The notes under the pieces: model-generated
Seen by the model: the letters and a program-made list of their open reading frames with translations, nothing else
Databases searched by the model: none
Told to the model about the DNA's origin: nothing
Position numbers and translations under genes: made by a program
Assembly (NCBI GenBank): GCA_965227805.1
Contig: CBDDGJ010000003.1
Span: forward strand, 1,302,001-1,366,000
Origin: CBDDGJ01 sp965227805
GTDB taxonomy: Bacteria; Pseudomonadota; Alphaproteobacteria; RS24
Reading direction: 5' to 3'
DNA: 64,000 nucleotides
Shown: piece after piece, positions 18,250 to 28,291 of the stretch
How positions within the stretch are numbered: the stretch's first letter is position 1
Layout: the number at the start of each line of letters is the position of its first letter

Positions 18250-18846
18250 ATGTCTGATACGATTATAAATCGCATTCGTGCACAGATGGGCACAATGACG
18301 GGCGCGGTGGATGTGCCGCCAGCACATGAGCCAGCTATGCTTGTTATTGGGTGTGTTGATGCGCGCATTGACCCGCTTGCCGATTTGGGGTTGTCGCGCG
18401 GGGAGGCGCTTATGTTGCGCTGCATTGCGGCACTTGTGCCGCCTTTTTCTCATGCAGGCAGTGCGCCCATTGCGGCGGCGGTGGAACTTGCTTTGTCCAA
18501 AAATGTGCAAAATATTGTGGTGATGGGGCATACGGATTGCGGCGGCATAGCCGCGTGTGTGGCAAATGCGCCTTCGCAAGCTACGGCATGTTTGCATAAT
18601 TATTTATCCCCGCTTACAGATTTACGGGATCAGGTGCACGCCAAAGGCGGCACGCCGGCGGAACAAATTGTTGAATTGGAAAAAGCGGCTATTCGTCAGG
18701 GCGTAGAAAATTTACGCAGCTATCCCATGCTTGCGCGTCCGTTACAGGAAAAACGCATTGCTTTACATGGGTGGCTTATCCACACAGCCTCTTCGCATAT
18801 TTGGGAGATGGATTCCCAAAGCGGCGATTTTTCTTCCATGCGCTGA
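18250..18846 (+). CDS. Beta-class carbonic anhydrase
   Basis: 198 residues. The zinc-site signature is complete: IGCVDARIDPLADLGL gives the Cys and the Asp-Arg dyad, and VVMGHTDCGGIAACV gives the His and second Cys. It interconverts CO2 and bicarbonate in the cytoplasm. An AAGG site lies ahead of the ATG. The protein lacks an N-terminal export signal. It is immediately followed (14 bp) by a flavin oxidase gene on the same strand. Confidence 0.92.
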   Translation: MSDTIINRIRAQMGTMTGAVDVPPAHEPAMLVIGCVDARIDPLADLGLSRGEALMLRCIAALVPPFSHAGSAPIAAAVELALSKNVQNIVVMGHTDCGGIAACVANAPSQATACLHNYLSPLTDLRDQVHAKGGTPAEQIVELEKAAIRQGVENLRSYPMLARPLQEKRIALHGWLIHTASSHIWEMDSQSGDFSSMR

Positions 18847-18860
18847 CATATAGGAGACAT

Positions 18861-20210
18861 ATGAAACGCCGTGATATGTTAAAAATAGCCGCTTGCGCCT
18901 CTATGGCCGGGTATTTTCCTGCCTCTGCGACACACGCGCAAACCACACAACAAACTTATGGCTGGCAGAATTGGTCTGGTTTACAAAAGGTTAATCCGCG
19001 TCATAATCTTACCCCCGCAACAATAGATGAATTGCGTGCGACCATAATGCAGGCAGATACAATCCGTGTTGCAGGGGCAGGGCATAGCTTTAGCCCGCTT
19101 GTGCCCACGCAAGATAGCCTTATATCGCTGGCGGGCTTTCAAGGCATTTATGAGCTTGATGCCGAACAACAAAAGGCATGGGTCGGGGCAGGCGCGTGGC
19201 TTTATGCTCTGGCAGAAGATTTGGAAACACAAGGCTTTGCCTTTCGTAATATGAGCGATATTAATGTGCAATCCCTAGCAGGTGCCATCAGCACCGCAAC
19301 CCATGGCACGGGGATGAACTTTCCGTGTCTTTCGGCAGAAATTACCGGCGCCGAAATCATGACAGCACAAGGCGATGTGTTTTATGCTGATGCCGATATG
19401 CTGCCCGCTTTGCGCGTATCGCTGGGGGCATTGGGCATACTCACAAAATTACAAATTCAACTTGTGCCGCGTTATCATTTGCATCGGCGCGTATGGGTGC
19501 AGCGCGTGGATAATGTGCTAAAAGATGCCGAAACCTTATGGCGCACGCATCGCAATTTTGAATTTTTCTATATTCCCTTTTCGGATTATTGTATCTGTAT
19601 CACCCATGATGCAACCGATTTACCTGTGACACCACAGGCACCGCATGAAGATGATGAAGGTTTATTCGACCTGAAAGCCTTGCGCGATTATTTGAGCTGG
19701 TTTCCATCATTGCGGCGCTTTTTACTGGCGCAGGCAATAGAAGCTGTGCCAGAGGAAAATGTGGTCGGCGAAAGCTGGCGCTTATTGTCCACACAAAGAA
19801 CGATCCCGTTTAATGAAATGGAATATCATATTCCGGCAAAATCTGGCCTGGAAGCATTTGAGGCGGTGTATCACCATATAGAGACGCATCGCCCTGATGC
19901 CTTTTTTCCTATGGAGATACGCTATACAAAAGCAGATGATGCCTGGCTTAGCCCGTTTTATGAAAGCGATTGTATTTCGGTTGCTGTTCATCGTATGGCA
20001 GACGAAAACCATGATTATTTTTATTCAGAAATCGAACCCATTTTTCTGCGCTATGGTGGCCGCCCGCATTGGGGCAAACTACATAGTCTTGTATTTCGTG
20101 ATCTGGTTGACCTATATCCCGAATTTGAACGTTTTACCGAATTGCGCACAAGGCTCGACCCACAAGGGAAGTTTCTGAATCCGCATCTGAAAGATTTATT
20201 TTTACCATGA
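18861..20210 (+). CDS. FAD-linked aldonolactone-oxidase-like protein (ALO/gulonolactone oxidase family), Tat-exported
   Basis: 449 residues from ATG 18861, which has a TAGGAG site; the frame is open upstream but runs into the carbonic anhydrase gene. The N-terminus MKRRDMLKIAACASMAG is a twin-arginine-type signal ending at ATHA-QT, implying folded export with its cofactor. The FAD-binding domain carries VAGAGHSFSPLVPT, whose His is the expected covalent FAD attachment point, and GAISTATHGTG. The C-terminal ALO domain contains GGRPHWGKLH. The family oxidises sugar lactones or alditols. It overlaps the next gene by ATGA, so both act in one pathway. Confidence 0.85.
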   Translation: MKRRDMLKIAACASMAGYFPASATHAQTTQQTYGWQNWSGLQKVNPRHNLTPATIDELRATIMQADTIRVAGAGHSFSPLVPTQDSLISLAGFQGIYELDAEQQKAWVGAGAWLYALAEDLETQGFAFRNMSDINVQSLAGAISTATHGTGMNFPCLSAEITGAEIMTAQGDVFYADADMLPALRVSLGALGILTKLQIQLVPRYHLHRRVWVQRVDNVLKDAETLWRTHRNFEFFYIPFSDYCICITHDATDLPVTPQAPHEDDEGLFDLKALRDYLSWFPSLRRFLLAQAIEAVPEENVVGESWRLLSTQRTIPFNEMEYHIPAKSGLEAFEAVYHHIETHRPDAFFPMEIRYTKADDAWLSPFYESDCISVAVHRMADENHDYFYSEIEPIFLRYGGRPHWGKLHSLVFRDLVDLYPEFERFTELRTRLDPQGKFLNPHLKDLFLP

Positions 20211-21388
20211 GCCCAGATTATTTCGAAACGCTGAATAAGGCGCTACGAAAGGCGGATATATGCCGCCCGGTTTTGGTGATTGATAAGCAAATTCTTAATC
20301 GTAATAGTGAGCGTTTGCGCAAAAGCCTGCCGCGCAAAATGGGCTATCGCATTGTTGCAAAATCCCTGCCGAGCACGCCGCTTTTGCACCATATTATGCA
20401 GCGCACCAAAACCAACAGGCTTATGACCTTTAACGCGGCCATGCTTACACAGCTCTTGCGCGATATAAAAGAGGCCGAACATTTGCTCGGCAAACCAATG
20501 CCCGCCGCTGCTGCTGCCCAGGTGCTGAATGATGCGAAGCGGGCGCAAAAGCGTGCGGTAAACTCTATTGAATGGCTGGTTGATACGCCCGAACGGTTGC
20601 GCGAATATGCCGCCCTTGCCCACGCGCGTGGTGTGACATTCCGCATCAATCTGGAAATAGATGTCGGCTTGCATCGCGGCGGTTTTATGCCCGGTGCTAT
20701 TTTGCACGATAGCCTGAAATTTTTGCAAGACAACAAGCATCTAACATGGTCTGGGCTTATGGGCTATGAAGCACATATTGCCCATTTACCCAAAGCGCTG
20801 GGGTGGCGCAGGCGTGCCTTTACAGGCGCGTGTAAAACTTTTCTTGCCGCGCGCCAGCAAGCGACAGAAATTTTCACGCCTGCTGATATAGCGCAAGCCA
20901 CCTTCAATATTGCAGGAAGCCTCACCTTTCGGCTTTATACAGATAAAATATATGCCAATGAATTATCCACGGGTTCAGCCCTGGTAAAGCCTACGGATTT
21001 TGACCATGCAAGCATCACAGATTTCGAACCCGCAGCTTTTATCGCGACACCGGTAATAAAATCCCTGCCGCATTTGCGCTTGCCGGGTATGGAATATGCC
21101 AGCAAGAAAATAGCCGGCCTGCCGCGCGCGCATAGCTTATATATTTGGGGTGGAAATTGGAAAGCGCAGCCAGTCTACCCCAAGGGCTTAAAACATAGCC
21201 ATATTGTCGGGCGCTCCAGCAATCAGGAGCTTTTGCTTGCGCCTACAGGCTTGCATTATCCGGTGGATAATTATATCTTTTTCCGTCCCGCCCAAAGCGA
21301 GGCAGTGTTCTTACAATTTGGCGATATCGCCGTTTACGATCGCGGCAAAATAACCGATTTTTGGCCAGTCTTTCCAGCCTCGGCTTAA
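20207..21388 (+). CDS. DSD1-family PLP-dependent enzyme (alanine-racemase-fold, D-threonine aldolase-like)
   Basis: 393 residues. The N-terminal alanine-racemase-type barrel has the cofactor lysine in YRIVAKSLPSTPLLHH, followed by RINLEIDVGLHRGGFMPG and SGLMGYEAHIAHLPKA. The C-terminal part contains NELSTGSALVKPTDFD and a late QSEAVFLQFGDIAVYDRG, typical of the DSD1 group. Known relatives act on D-serine or D-threonine with a divalent metal. Coupling with the lactone-oxidase-like gene suggests a shared small pathway, but the substrate is unclear. Confidence 0.8.
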   Translation: MSPDYFETLNKALRKADICRPVLVIDKQILNRNSERLRKSLPRKMGYRIVAKSLPSTPLLHHIMQRTKTNRLMTFNAAMLTQLLRDIKEAEHLLGKPMPAAAAAQVLNDAKRAQKRAVNSIEWLVDTPERLREYAALAHARGVTFRINLEIDVGLHRGGFMPGAILHDSLKFLQDNKHLTWSGLMGYEAHIAHLPKALGWRRRAFTGACKTFLAARQQATEIFTPADIAQATFNIAGSLTFRLYTDKIYANELSTGSALVKPTDFDHASITDFEPAAFIATPVIKSLPHLRLPGMEYASKKIAGLPRAHSLYIWGGNWKAQPVYPKGLKHSHIVGRSSNQELLLAPTGLHYPVDNYIFFRPAQSEAVFLQFGDIAVYDRGKITDFWPVFPASA

Positions 21389-21405
21389 AGCCTATCGCCT
21401 ATAGG

Positions 21406-23037
21406 CTATGATGCATCGGGCAATTTATAATCGGAAAATTGGTCTCGCAATGTGAGTTTTTGGATTTTTCCCGTCGCTGTATGCGGGATTTCATCAATAA
21501 ACGCCACATCATCGGGCATCCACCATTTGGCGATTTTCCCTTCCAGATAAGATAAAACCTGTTGCTTGCTCACATCCGCGCCGTCTTTTTTGACGATCAC
21601 CAAAAGCGGGCGTTCATCCCATTTCGGATGCGCAATACCGATAACAGCGGCCTCAGCAACGCCATCACAGCCCACAGCGATATTTTCAATCTCAATCGAA
21701 GAAATCCACTCACCGCCGGACTTAATCACATCCTTAGACCGGTCAGTAATTTGCATAAAGCCCATTTCGTCAATCGTCGCGACATCGCCTGTATCAAAAA
21801 ACCCGTCTTCATCCAAAATATTACCGCCATCGCCTTTAATATATTCAGCCACAATAAAGGGACCACGCACTTTAAGATTACCAAAGGTTTTGCCATCGCG
21901 TGGTAATTCATTGCCATCATCATCGGTGATTTTCATTTCAACCAGATAAGGCGCACGCCCTTGCTTGACCTTAACATCCATTTTTTCGTCAAAGCTCATT
22001 TCTTCCATGCCCGCCTTAAACGAGGCAATAGACCCAAGCGGTGAAAGCTCCGTCATGCCCCATGCATGCGATACGGAAACATTATAATCGCGTTCGAATT
22101 TCTCAAGCATCACGCGCGGCACAGCCGACCCACCAATGGTTACGCGCTCCAATATAGGGAGTTTCAAATCATGCTCTTCCAAATATTGTAACAGCATTAA
22201 CCATACGGTTGGCACGGCGGCGGTAAAGGTGACAGCTTCTTGGGTCAGCAATTCATAAATGCTCTCGCCATCCATATTCGGGCCCGGATTAACAATTTTT
22301 GCCCCAACCGCTGGCGCGCTAAAGGTAAGCCCCCAAGCATTGGCATGAAACATGGGCACAACCGGCATCACACTATCAATGCTACGAAGCCCCATAATAT
22401 CGGGTGCATTGCCAACCAGCGTATGCAATACATTCGAACGATGCGTATAGCGCACCCCTTTGGGGTTTCCCGTGGTGCCAGAGGTATAGCAAATGCCACA
22501 TGGGTCATTTTCATCCACCTTGGTCCAGCTAAACGCACCATTTTGGGCATCTACTAAGTCTTCATAGCAATGCGCACTTTTAAGGCTGGTATCCGGCATA
22601 TGGTCGGCATCTGTCATAATAATGATATGTTTTACATTGGGAATTTTATCTTCAATACCTTCCAAAATCGGCACGAATGTCAAATCGGTGAAAATGATTG
22701 TATCTTCAGCATGATTGATAATATAAATCAGCTGTTCAGCAAAAAGGCGCGGATTAAGCGTGTGATATACACCGCCAACACCCGTAATGCCATACCAGGC
22801 CTCAAAATGCCGATGCGTATTCCATGCCAGGGTTGCAATAACATCGCCACGTTTTGCACCTAATGCGGTTAGTGCCTGAGATAATTTGCGTGCCCGTAAA
22901 TGTGCATCCGCATAAGTTTCGCGGTGAATCGTGCCTTCAACCAAACGCGATACTATTTCGCGCTCGCCATGATTGATTAAGGCATGGTCTAAAATTCCGT
23001 TTACCACAAGCGGTATATTTTGCATTGAGCCTTTCAT
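21406..23037 (-). CDS. Fatty-acyl / 3-methylthiopropionyl-CoA ligase-like enzyme (DmdB-like)
   Basis: 543-residue ANL superfamily ligase. ATP loop ICYTSGTTGNPKGVRYTHRS, then VPMFHANAWGLTFSAPAVGA, AWGMTELSPLGS, FDTGDVATIDEMGFM, and the late lysine loop PHTATGKIQKLTLRDQF are all present. The MFHANAWGLTFSAP and medium-chain features resemble long-chain acyl-CoA ligases and the DmdB enzymes of marine DMSP demethylation; the choice between them is uncertain. A strong AAGGGGAG site precedes ATG 23037. It is convergent with the PLP enzyme and divergent from the amidase. Confidence 0.85.
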   Translation of the reverse strand: MKGSMQNIPLVVNGILDHALINHGEREIVSRLVEGTIHRETYADAHLRARKLSQALTALGAKRGDVIATLAWNTHRHFEAWYGITGVGGVYHTLNPRLFAEQLIYIINHAEDTIIFTDLTFVPILEGIEDKIPNVKHIIIMTDADHMPDTSLKSAHCYEDLVDAQNGAFSWTKVDENDPCGICYTSGTTGNPKGVRYTHRSNVLHTLVGNAPDIMGLRSIDSVMPVVPMFHANAWGLTFSAPAVGAKIVNPGPNMDGESIYELLTQEAVTFTAAVPTVWLMLLQYLEEHDLKLPILERVTIGGSAVPRVMLEKFERDYNVSVSHAWGMTELSPLGSIASFKAGMEEMSFDEKMDVKVKQGRAPYLVEMKITDDDGNELPRDGKTFGNLKVRGPFIVAEYIKGDGGNILDEDGFFDTGDVATIDEMGFMQITDRSKDVIKSGGEWISSIEIENIAVGCDGVAEAAVIGIAHPKWDERPLLVIVKKDGADVSKQQVLSYLEGKIAKWWMPDDVAFIDEIPHTATGKIQKLTLRDQFSDYKLPDAS

Positions 23038-23114
23038 ATATCTCCCCTTTACTCATATATTATTTTATGTTTTCTATATAAAAACGATAATGCAAGAAAA
23101 AGCAAGGGGCAGCT

Positions 23115-24569
23115 ATGGCACAGCTTCATGAATTATCAGCGCGCGCTTTGGCAGGTGAAATTGCAAACGGCAAGGTTAGTGCGCGTGAGGCAACGGATTA
23201 TTTTATTGCGCGTATTGAAAAACATAACCCGCCGCTTAATGCGGTGATTGTAAATAGGTTCGAAGCGGCGCGCAAAGAGGCAATTACGGCGGATGAAAGG
23301 CAAGCAAATGGAGAGGCATTGGGCGCCCTGCACGGTGTGCCAATGACGATAAAAGAGTCTTTTGAAATTGCCGGCACAACATGTGAGATCGGCGTGCCAG
23401 ATTATAAAGGATATATGTCTACGCAAGATAGCTATGTGGTAAACCGCTTAAAAGCGGCGGGTGCCATTATGCTGGGCAAAACCAATGTGCCTGCCTTTTT
23501 GGCCGATGTGCAAAGTTTTAATGCCTTATATGGCACGACCAATAATCCGTGGGATCTGGCGCGCACACCCGGTGGGTCTTCGGGCGGGTCGGCAGCAGCC
23601 CTGGCAGCAATGCTGACACCGCTTGAATATGGCAGCGATATTGCGGGGTCCATTCGGGTGCCGGCGCATTTTTGCGGTGTGTTTGGGCATAAGCCCAGCC
23701 ATGGCATTGTGCCAACACGTGGGCATGTGCCGCCGCATGGCGGTTTGGGTATAAGCGATCTTGCCGTTGTCGGGCCTTTGGCGCGTGATGTAGAAGATTT
23801 ACAGCTTGCTCTGGACTTAACTTATGGTGTTTTGCCGCCGCAAAATGCAGCGCTTAATCTTCGCCTGCAAGGCGCGCGCGCCACCCGCCCGCAAGATATT
23901 CGCATCGGCATATGGCCGCGCGATCCTTTTTGTGAGGTAGATGATGCAATCAGCACACGCATAGAAGACATGGCGCAGCGTTTGGAACAGGAAGGTGCAG
24001 AAATACGCATGATAAAGCCAGACTTCAACCTTGCTGATTATTCAAAGGTTTATATGCAGTTATTAAGTGCTATAACCGGCGCAGGCTTTCCTACGCATGT
24101 GAAGCAAAGTTTACAAAAATTTCTGGATGATAATCCCGATACAGAAAACTTGCGCATATGGCAGGCACGCGGTGCATTACTAACTCATGCACAATGGATA
24201 GTTTTGAATGAGCAACGCCTGCAGCTGGCGCAAAAATGGGGACAGCTTTTCGAGCAGGTCGATGTGCTGTTTTGCCCGATCTCACCCAGTGCGGCCATGG
24301 TGCATATGCAAGAGGAAAGCGCACATAAACGGCGCATTATGGTAAATGGCGCGCAACGCCATTATTTTGATAATTTTGTATGGCCGGGGGTGGCCACCCT
24401 TTGTGGTTTACCCGCAACGGCGGTGCCCATCGGCCTTACAGAAACAGGCCTACCCATAGGCATGCAAATTATTGCGCCTGCCTTTGAGGATAATACAGGG
24501 CTTGCCGTAGCGCAGATGCTATCGCGATTGGGGATAGGCTTTATACCCCCGCCTGATTATGCGGATTAG
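23115..24569 (+). CDS. Amidase-signature family amidase
   Basis: 484 residues. The Ser-cisSer-Lys triad is visible: Lys in GVPMTIKESFEIAG (about residue 80), Ser in TPGGSSGGSAAALAA, and the nucleophilic Ser in YGSDIAGSIRVPAHFCG. It hydrolyses carboxamides; the substrate range of the family is wide and nothing here narrows it. The C-terminus (ATAVPIGLTETGLPIGMQII) is standard. The gene is monocistronic, ending 80 bp before tRNA-Arg. Confidence 0.9.
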   Translation: MAQLHELSARALAGEIANGKVSAREATDYFIARIEKHNPPLNAVIVNRFEAARKEAITADERQANGEALGALHGVPMTIKESFEIAGTTCEIGVPDYKGYMSTQDSYVVNRLKAAGAIMLGKTNVPAFLADVQSFNALYGTTNNPWDLARTPGGSSGGSAAALAAMLTPLEYGSDIAGSIRVPAHFCGVFGHKPSHGIVPTRGHVPPHGGLGISDLAVVGPLARDVEDLQLALDLTYGVLPPQNAALNLRLQGARATRPQDIRIGIWPRDPFCEVDDAISTRIEDMAQRLEQEGAEIRMIKPDFNLADYSKVYMQLLSAITGAGFPTHVKQSLQKFLDDNPDTENLRIWQARGALLTHAQWIVLNEQRLQLAQKWGQLFEQVDVLFCPISPSAAMVHMQEESAHKRRIMVNGAQRHYFDNFVWPGVATLCGLPATAVPIGLTETGLPIGMQIIAPAFEDNTGLAVAQMLSRLGIGFIPPPDYAD

Positions 24570-24649
24570 TTTATAGGGTTCAGGCATTTTACATGTGGTG
24601 CATATCTGGCCTTGTATCGGTAGATATTTGCTTTTATAAGGGCAGGGCT

Positions 24650-24726
<77 letters not shown>

Positions 24727-25034
24727 CTTATAACAATAAAACAGATAGGTCATATATAGTGAAAACCTTCTTAACACTCTGTTTGTCCACTGACCTATAG
24801 GGTTTGAGCTTATATTTTTGTTTCTTTCTTATTTCTCATGCTTAAGAAGGAAATTTTATTATATTTGACAATTTATTAGATAATCCAGCAAAGATATAAA
24901 ATAATATCGTCTCGTATAGATAAAGGTAAGGATAGGCTAGATTATAGAAAACCGGTTATTCTGGCATAGCCATGCGGTTCTGGCGGGGGGTAAAAATACG
25001 CGCACCCTGTTTTTTCATTGTTCAAAATAATGAT
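24727..25034. other. Intergenic, 308 bp, nothing firm
   Basis: Between tRNA-Arg and the ETF-QO stop there is no supported gene. The left two thirds are AT-rich. On the minus strand a 20-codon frame (24956-25018) with coding-like codons follows ETF-QO, but it lacks a ribosome-binding site. No integrase or attachment repeat flanks the tRNA. Confidence 0.5.
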
Positions 25035-26693
25035 TTACATATTCGGATAATTGGGACCTTCGCCACCTTGTGGTGTCGTCCAGGTAATATTTTGTAAGGG
25101 ATCTTTAATATCGCAGGTTTTACAATGTATACAATTTTGTGCATTGATTTGGAATCTTGGGTCTGCACCATCTTCCCCATATACAATTTCATAAACCCCG
25201 GCCGGACAATAGCGTTGGGCAGGTTCATCATATTCTGGTAAGTTAATGCGGGTCGGAATACTTGCATCAGATAGTTTTAGATGACACGGTTGATCTTCTT
25301 CATGCGCGGTTCCCGTAAAGGCAACATTGGTCAGCCGGTCAAAGCTCAGCACATTATCTGGCTTTGGATAATCTATCTTCGGATAATCTTCTGCTTTTCC
25401 CGTCGCGTCTGCGTCACTACAAGTATGGCTTAGCGTGCCAAAGGGATGAAATTTGAACAGGCTTGCACACCACATATCGATGCCGCCAAGCAATAGGCTA
25501 CCAATATAAGTTCCAAACCGTGAGGCCAGTGGTGCAACATTTTTAACTTTTTCTAAATCCTTGGCGACCAGCCCAGAGCGTAATTCTGTTTCATAGTCAG
25601 TTAGTTCATCAGATTGTCGTCCCGCCTGCAATGCCGTTACTGCCGCTTCAGCCGCCGCAATGCCCGAAAGCATTGCATTATGATTTCCCTTAATGCGCGG
25701 TAAATTGGTTAAGCCCGCACTGCACCCCAGTAGCGCGCCGCCAGAGAAAACAACTTTTGGAATAGATTGCGGCCCGCCTTTGGTGACCACCCGCGCGCCA
25801 TAAGCGACGCGCTTGCCATTTTCCAATAGGTCTGCAACCAGTGGATGATGTTTCCAGCGTTGAAATTCCATATAAGGGAAGAGGTGCGGGTTCTTGTAAT
25901 TCAAATCAATAATCCCGCCTAAATAAACCTGATTATTTTCCAGATGGTAAATAAAGAAACCACCGCCGGTATGACGATCCAATGGCCACCCGAGCGAATG
26001 AACGACTTTTCCTTCAGTGTGTTTTGCAGAATCAATTTCCCAAATTTCTTTCATACCCAGACCAAATTTTGGATGATCAGACTCCTTATCAAGCTGATAA
26101 TTTTCTATAAGCTGCTTGGAGAGCGAACCACGGGCGCCTTCCGAAAACAAAACATATTTGCCATGTACTTCCATACCCGGTTCATAATTGGCACCTGCTT
26201 CGCCGCTGGCCGTCATGCCGAATTCACCCGCGACGACACCTTTTACTTCACCAGCCGCCCCATATACAATTTGCGCGCACGCCATGCCGGGGAAAATTTC
26301 AACGCCCAATGCTTCTGCCTGTTCTGCCAGCCAACGGCACACATTTGCCATTGAAACAATAAAATTACCGTGATTATGCATCAAAGGGGGCATAATGAAA
26401 TTTGGAATTTTTAATTGTCCGGCTGGCCCCAGCATATAGAATGAATCCTCTTTCACCGGTGTCGTGATGGGTGCACCTTTTTCTGCCCAGTCCGGGAATA
26501 GTTTGTTAAGGCCAATCGGGTCTAAAATGGCGCCTGATATTATATGCCCGCCAACTTCTGCCGCTTTTTCAAGCACCGCCACAGATATATCATCACCAGC
26601 GAGCTGTTTTATGCGGATTGCAGCTGATAATCCCGCCGGACCGGCACCAATAATTACGACATCATATTCAATACTTTCGCGTTCACTCGCCAT
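25035..26693 (-). CDS. Electron transfer flavoprotein-ubiquinone oxidoreductase
   Basis: 552 residues. N-terminal FAD motif VVIIGAGPAGLSAAIRI (about 10-26), then GGHIISGAILDP, EGARGSLSKQL and YHLENNQVYLGGIIDLNY (the quinone-binding domain). Near the C-terminus the 4Fe-4S ligands appear as FQINAQNCIHCKTCDIKDP. The enzyme is membrane-associated and moves electrons from acyl-CoA dehydrogenases through ETF into the quinone pool, which fits the four acyl-CoA-metabolising enzymes in the window. Length is normal. Confidence 0.95.
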   Translation of the reverse strand: MASERESIEYDVVIIGAGPAGLSAAIRIKQLAGDDISVAVLEKAAEVGGHIISGAILDPIGLNKLFPDWAEKGAPITTPVKEDSFYMLGPAGQLKIPNFIMPPLMHNHGNFIVSMANVCRWLAEQAEALGVEIFPGMACAQIVYGAAGEVKGVVAGEFGMTASGEAGANYEPGMEVHGKYVLFSEGARGSLSKQLIENYQLDKESDHPKFGLGMKEIWEIDSAKHTEGKVVHSLGWPLDRHTGGGFFIYHLENNQVYLGGIIDLNYKNPHLFPYMEFQRWKHHPLVADLLENGKRVAYGARVVTKGGPQSIPKVVFSGGALLGCSAGLTNLPRIKGNHNAMLSGIAAAEAAVTALQAGRQSDELTDYETELRSGLVAKDLEKVKNVAPLASRFGTYIGSLLLGGIDMWCASLFKFHPFGTLSHTCSDADATGKAEDYPKIDYPKPDNVLSFDRLTNVAFTGTAHEEDQPCHLKLSDASIPTRINLPEYDEPAQRYCPAGVYEIVYGEDGADPRFQINAQNCIHCKTCDIKDPLQNITWTTPQGGEGPNYPNM

Positions 26694-26788
26694 TCAGTCC
26701 ACCCTCAAACATAAAATATCTAATTACTGGATTTATCTAGCAGATAAATCATTTTTCCTCAAGTGGCATTATATCATCTATAAAATAT

Positions 26789-27034
26789 ATGCCTAATATC
26801 AGTATATTAATCTATCGCTACCGACTTTATAATGTGGAAACAGACCCGCTTGAAGCGCACAATATTGCATCCGACTTTCCAGCGATTGTTGAAGACTTGG
26901 CGCAGGCGCTGTCTCTATTCCCGCGCGCGAAAAACATCGCCTTAGATATACAAAAGATTGTCGATGATCCGGATTTCTTTGGTGGTGAAGAAGACCGCAA
27001 ACCCTGGGCTGAACAGGCGGAAAAGGACGAGTAA
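26789..27034 (+). pseudogene. Remnant of an arylsulfatase C-terminus
   Basis: An 81-codon frame whose residues from about 9 on (YRYRLYNVETDPLEAHN, then FPAIVEDLAQAL, DDPDFFGGEEDRKPWAE) match the C-terminal end of type I sulfatases, comparable with RLYNLAKDPFEKNN of the intact gene at 41.5-43.2 kb. The catalytic N-terminal four fifths are missing and no matching sequence lies upstream, where the oppositely oriented ETF-QO gene begins. It has no ribosome-binding site. It is best read as the residue of a deletion or rearrangement. Confidence 0.7.
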
Positions 27035-27110
27035 ATCTTTCCTGCGCGGGTGGGCAGTATGCCGTATTATTTTAAGTTTATCCTGCTGTGTTGGATATAA
27101 GCGCTTTCAT

Positions 27111-28256
27111 TTATGATTTAGAAGATGACATTTGCGATAAAAGCAAAATAACGAATATAATCAAAGAAATAAAAATAATAAGATAGCTAATAAATTGCGG
27201 TGAGATCATTAAACCAAAACCTCCGATAGCTGATCCGACTGTAATGCTTATATCGCCCGCCAAACCAATATATCCTAATCCTTTCCCTTGTTTATTCTCC
27301 GGTAATAAATCAGAGGCCAATGCACTGGCTGCGGTTCCGGTAAAACCGAAACCCATACCAAGTAACAGGCCTGAGAAGAAAAGCCCCCAAAATCCGTCAA
27401 TGACGAGGAGGATAAAACTGGCCACTAAAATAAGTGCCAGACCACTTATGATTATTTTCTTCCGGCCAAATTTATCGCTTAGCTTTCCGCCATACCCCCT
27501 GCCAACGACAAGCATCATTCCAAAGCCAATGAATATAGGATATAAATTATCAACCGAACGCATTTGGGCTAAAATAGGAAAGAAGGTCTGCAATGTTCCG
27601 GTTGGCAAATTAACCATAATGACAACTGATGCGGGAATAAGGATAAGCTGCAGGACTTTCAGACCATTAACCTGATTGTCCTGCATATCGTTTACATAAT
27701 TTTGCTCCACAGCAAGGAAAAGCAATAAAATTGCGCCAATAAGACAAGTTAAAAATAAATAGAACATATCTATACTTTGCAGGGCAAGCCCGATAGATGG
27801 CGCGAAAGCCAGCCCAATTCCTGATATGCCAGACAACACTCCCATTGCAAGCCCTTTCGTTTCCTGCGGAAGTTCTCTTGCACACCATGCGAAAGCAGTC
27901 GTAAAGAAAATTGCGATTGAAACGCCTTGTAAAAGCCTTGGAATGATTAACAGCAAACCAGGTGGTAAGATGAGATATAAAACAAAACTTACTGCCAATA
28001 TAATAGCTGAAATTCGCAGCAGGAAATTGGACTTTAGATTATCAATGATACCCCCAAAGAACATTCTAAATATTGCCGCACTTATACCGTATATTCCAAC
28101 AATAATACCAATATGTTGAATAGATGTTCCAGCCTCCAAAAGATATAATGGCAAAGCAGCCAATAAAAAGAAGTGAACGAAACTAAAAATAAGGCATGAA
28201 GTGATGAGGCTTATATATCTCTTATTATAAAATATTGATTGTTTCTTTTCCATCAT
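27111..28256 (-). CDS. MFS transporter
   Basis: 381 residues from the double ATG at 28256 (a further 25 codons upstream are open but overlap the neighbouring gene). Twelve hydrophobic spans can be counted. The loop 2-3 motif is degenerate, FRMFFGGIIDNLKS, while the equivalent in the second half is clear (GRGYGGKLSDKFGRKKI). The codons are noticeably more AT-rich than those of the genes on either side, hinting at recent acquisition. The substrate is unknown. Genes upstream encode a styrene-oxide-isomerase-like protein and an SDR. Confidence 0.8.
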   Translation of the reverse strand: MMEKKQSIFYNKRYISLITSCLIFSFVHFFLLAALPLYLLEAGTSIQHIGIIVGIYGISAAIFRMFFGGIIDNLKSNFLLRISAIILAVSFVLYLILPPGLLLIIPRLLQGVSIAIFFTTAFAWCARELPQETKGLAMGVLSGISGIGLAFAPSIGLALQSIDMFYLFLTCLIGAILLLFLAVEQNYVNDMQDNQVNGLKVLQLILIPASVVIMVNLPTGTLQTFFPILAQMRSVDNLYPIFIGFGMMLVVGRGYGGKLSDKFGRKKIIISGLALILVASFILLVIDGFWGLFFSGLLLGMGFGFTGTAASALASDLLPENKQGKGLGYIGLAGDISITVGSAIGGFGLMISPQFISYLIIFISLIIFVILLLSQMSSSKS

Positions 28257-28291
28257 TTGTTCTAAGTGTTCACCTGAAAGGTCACTTCGTT

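Noticed and set aside
24956..25018. 20-codon frame on the minus strand just after ETF-QO with coding-like codons
   Set aside because: No ribosome-binding site, no recognised homology and too short to judge; left as a note in the intergenic entry.
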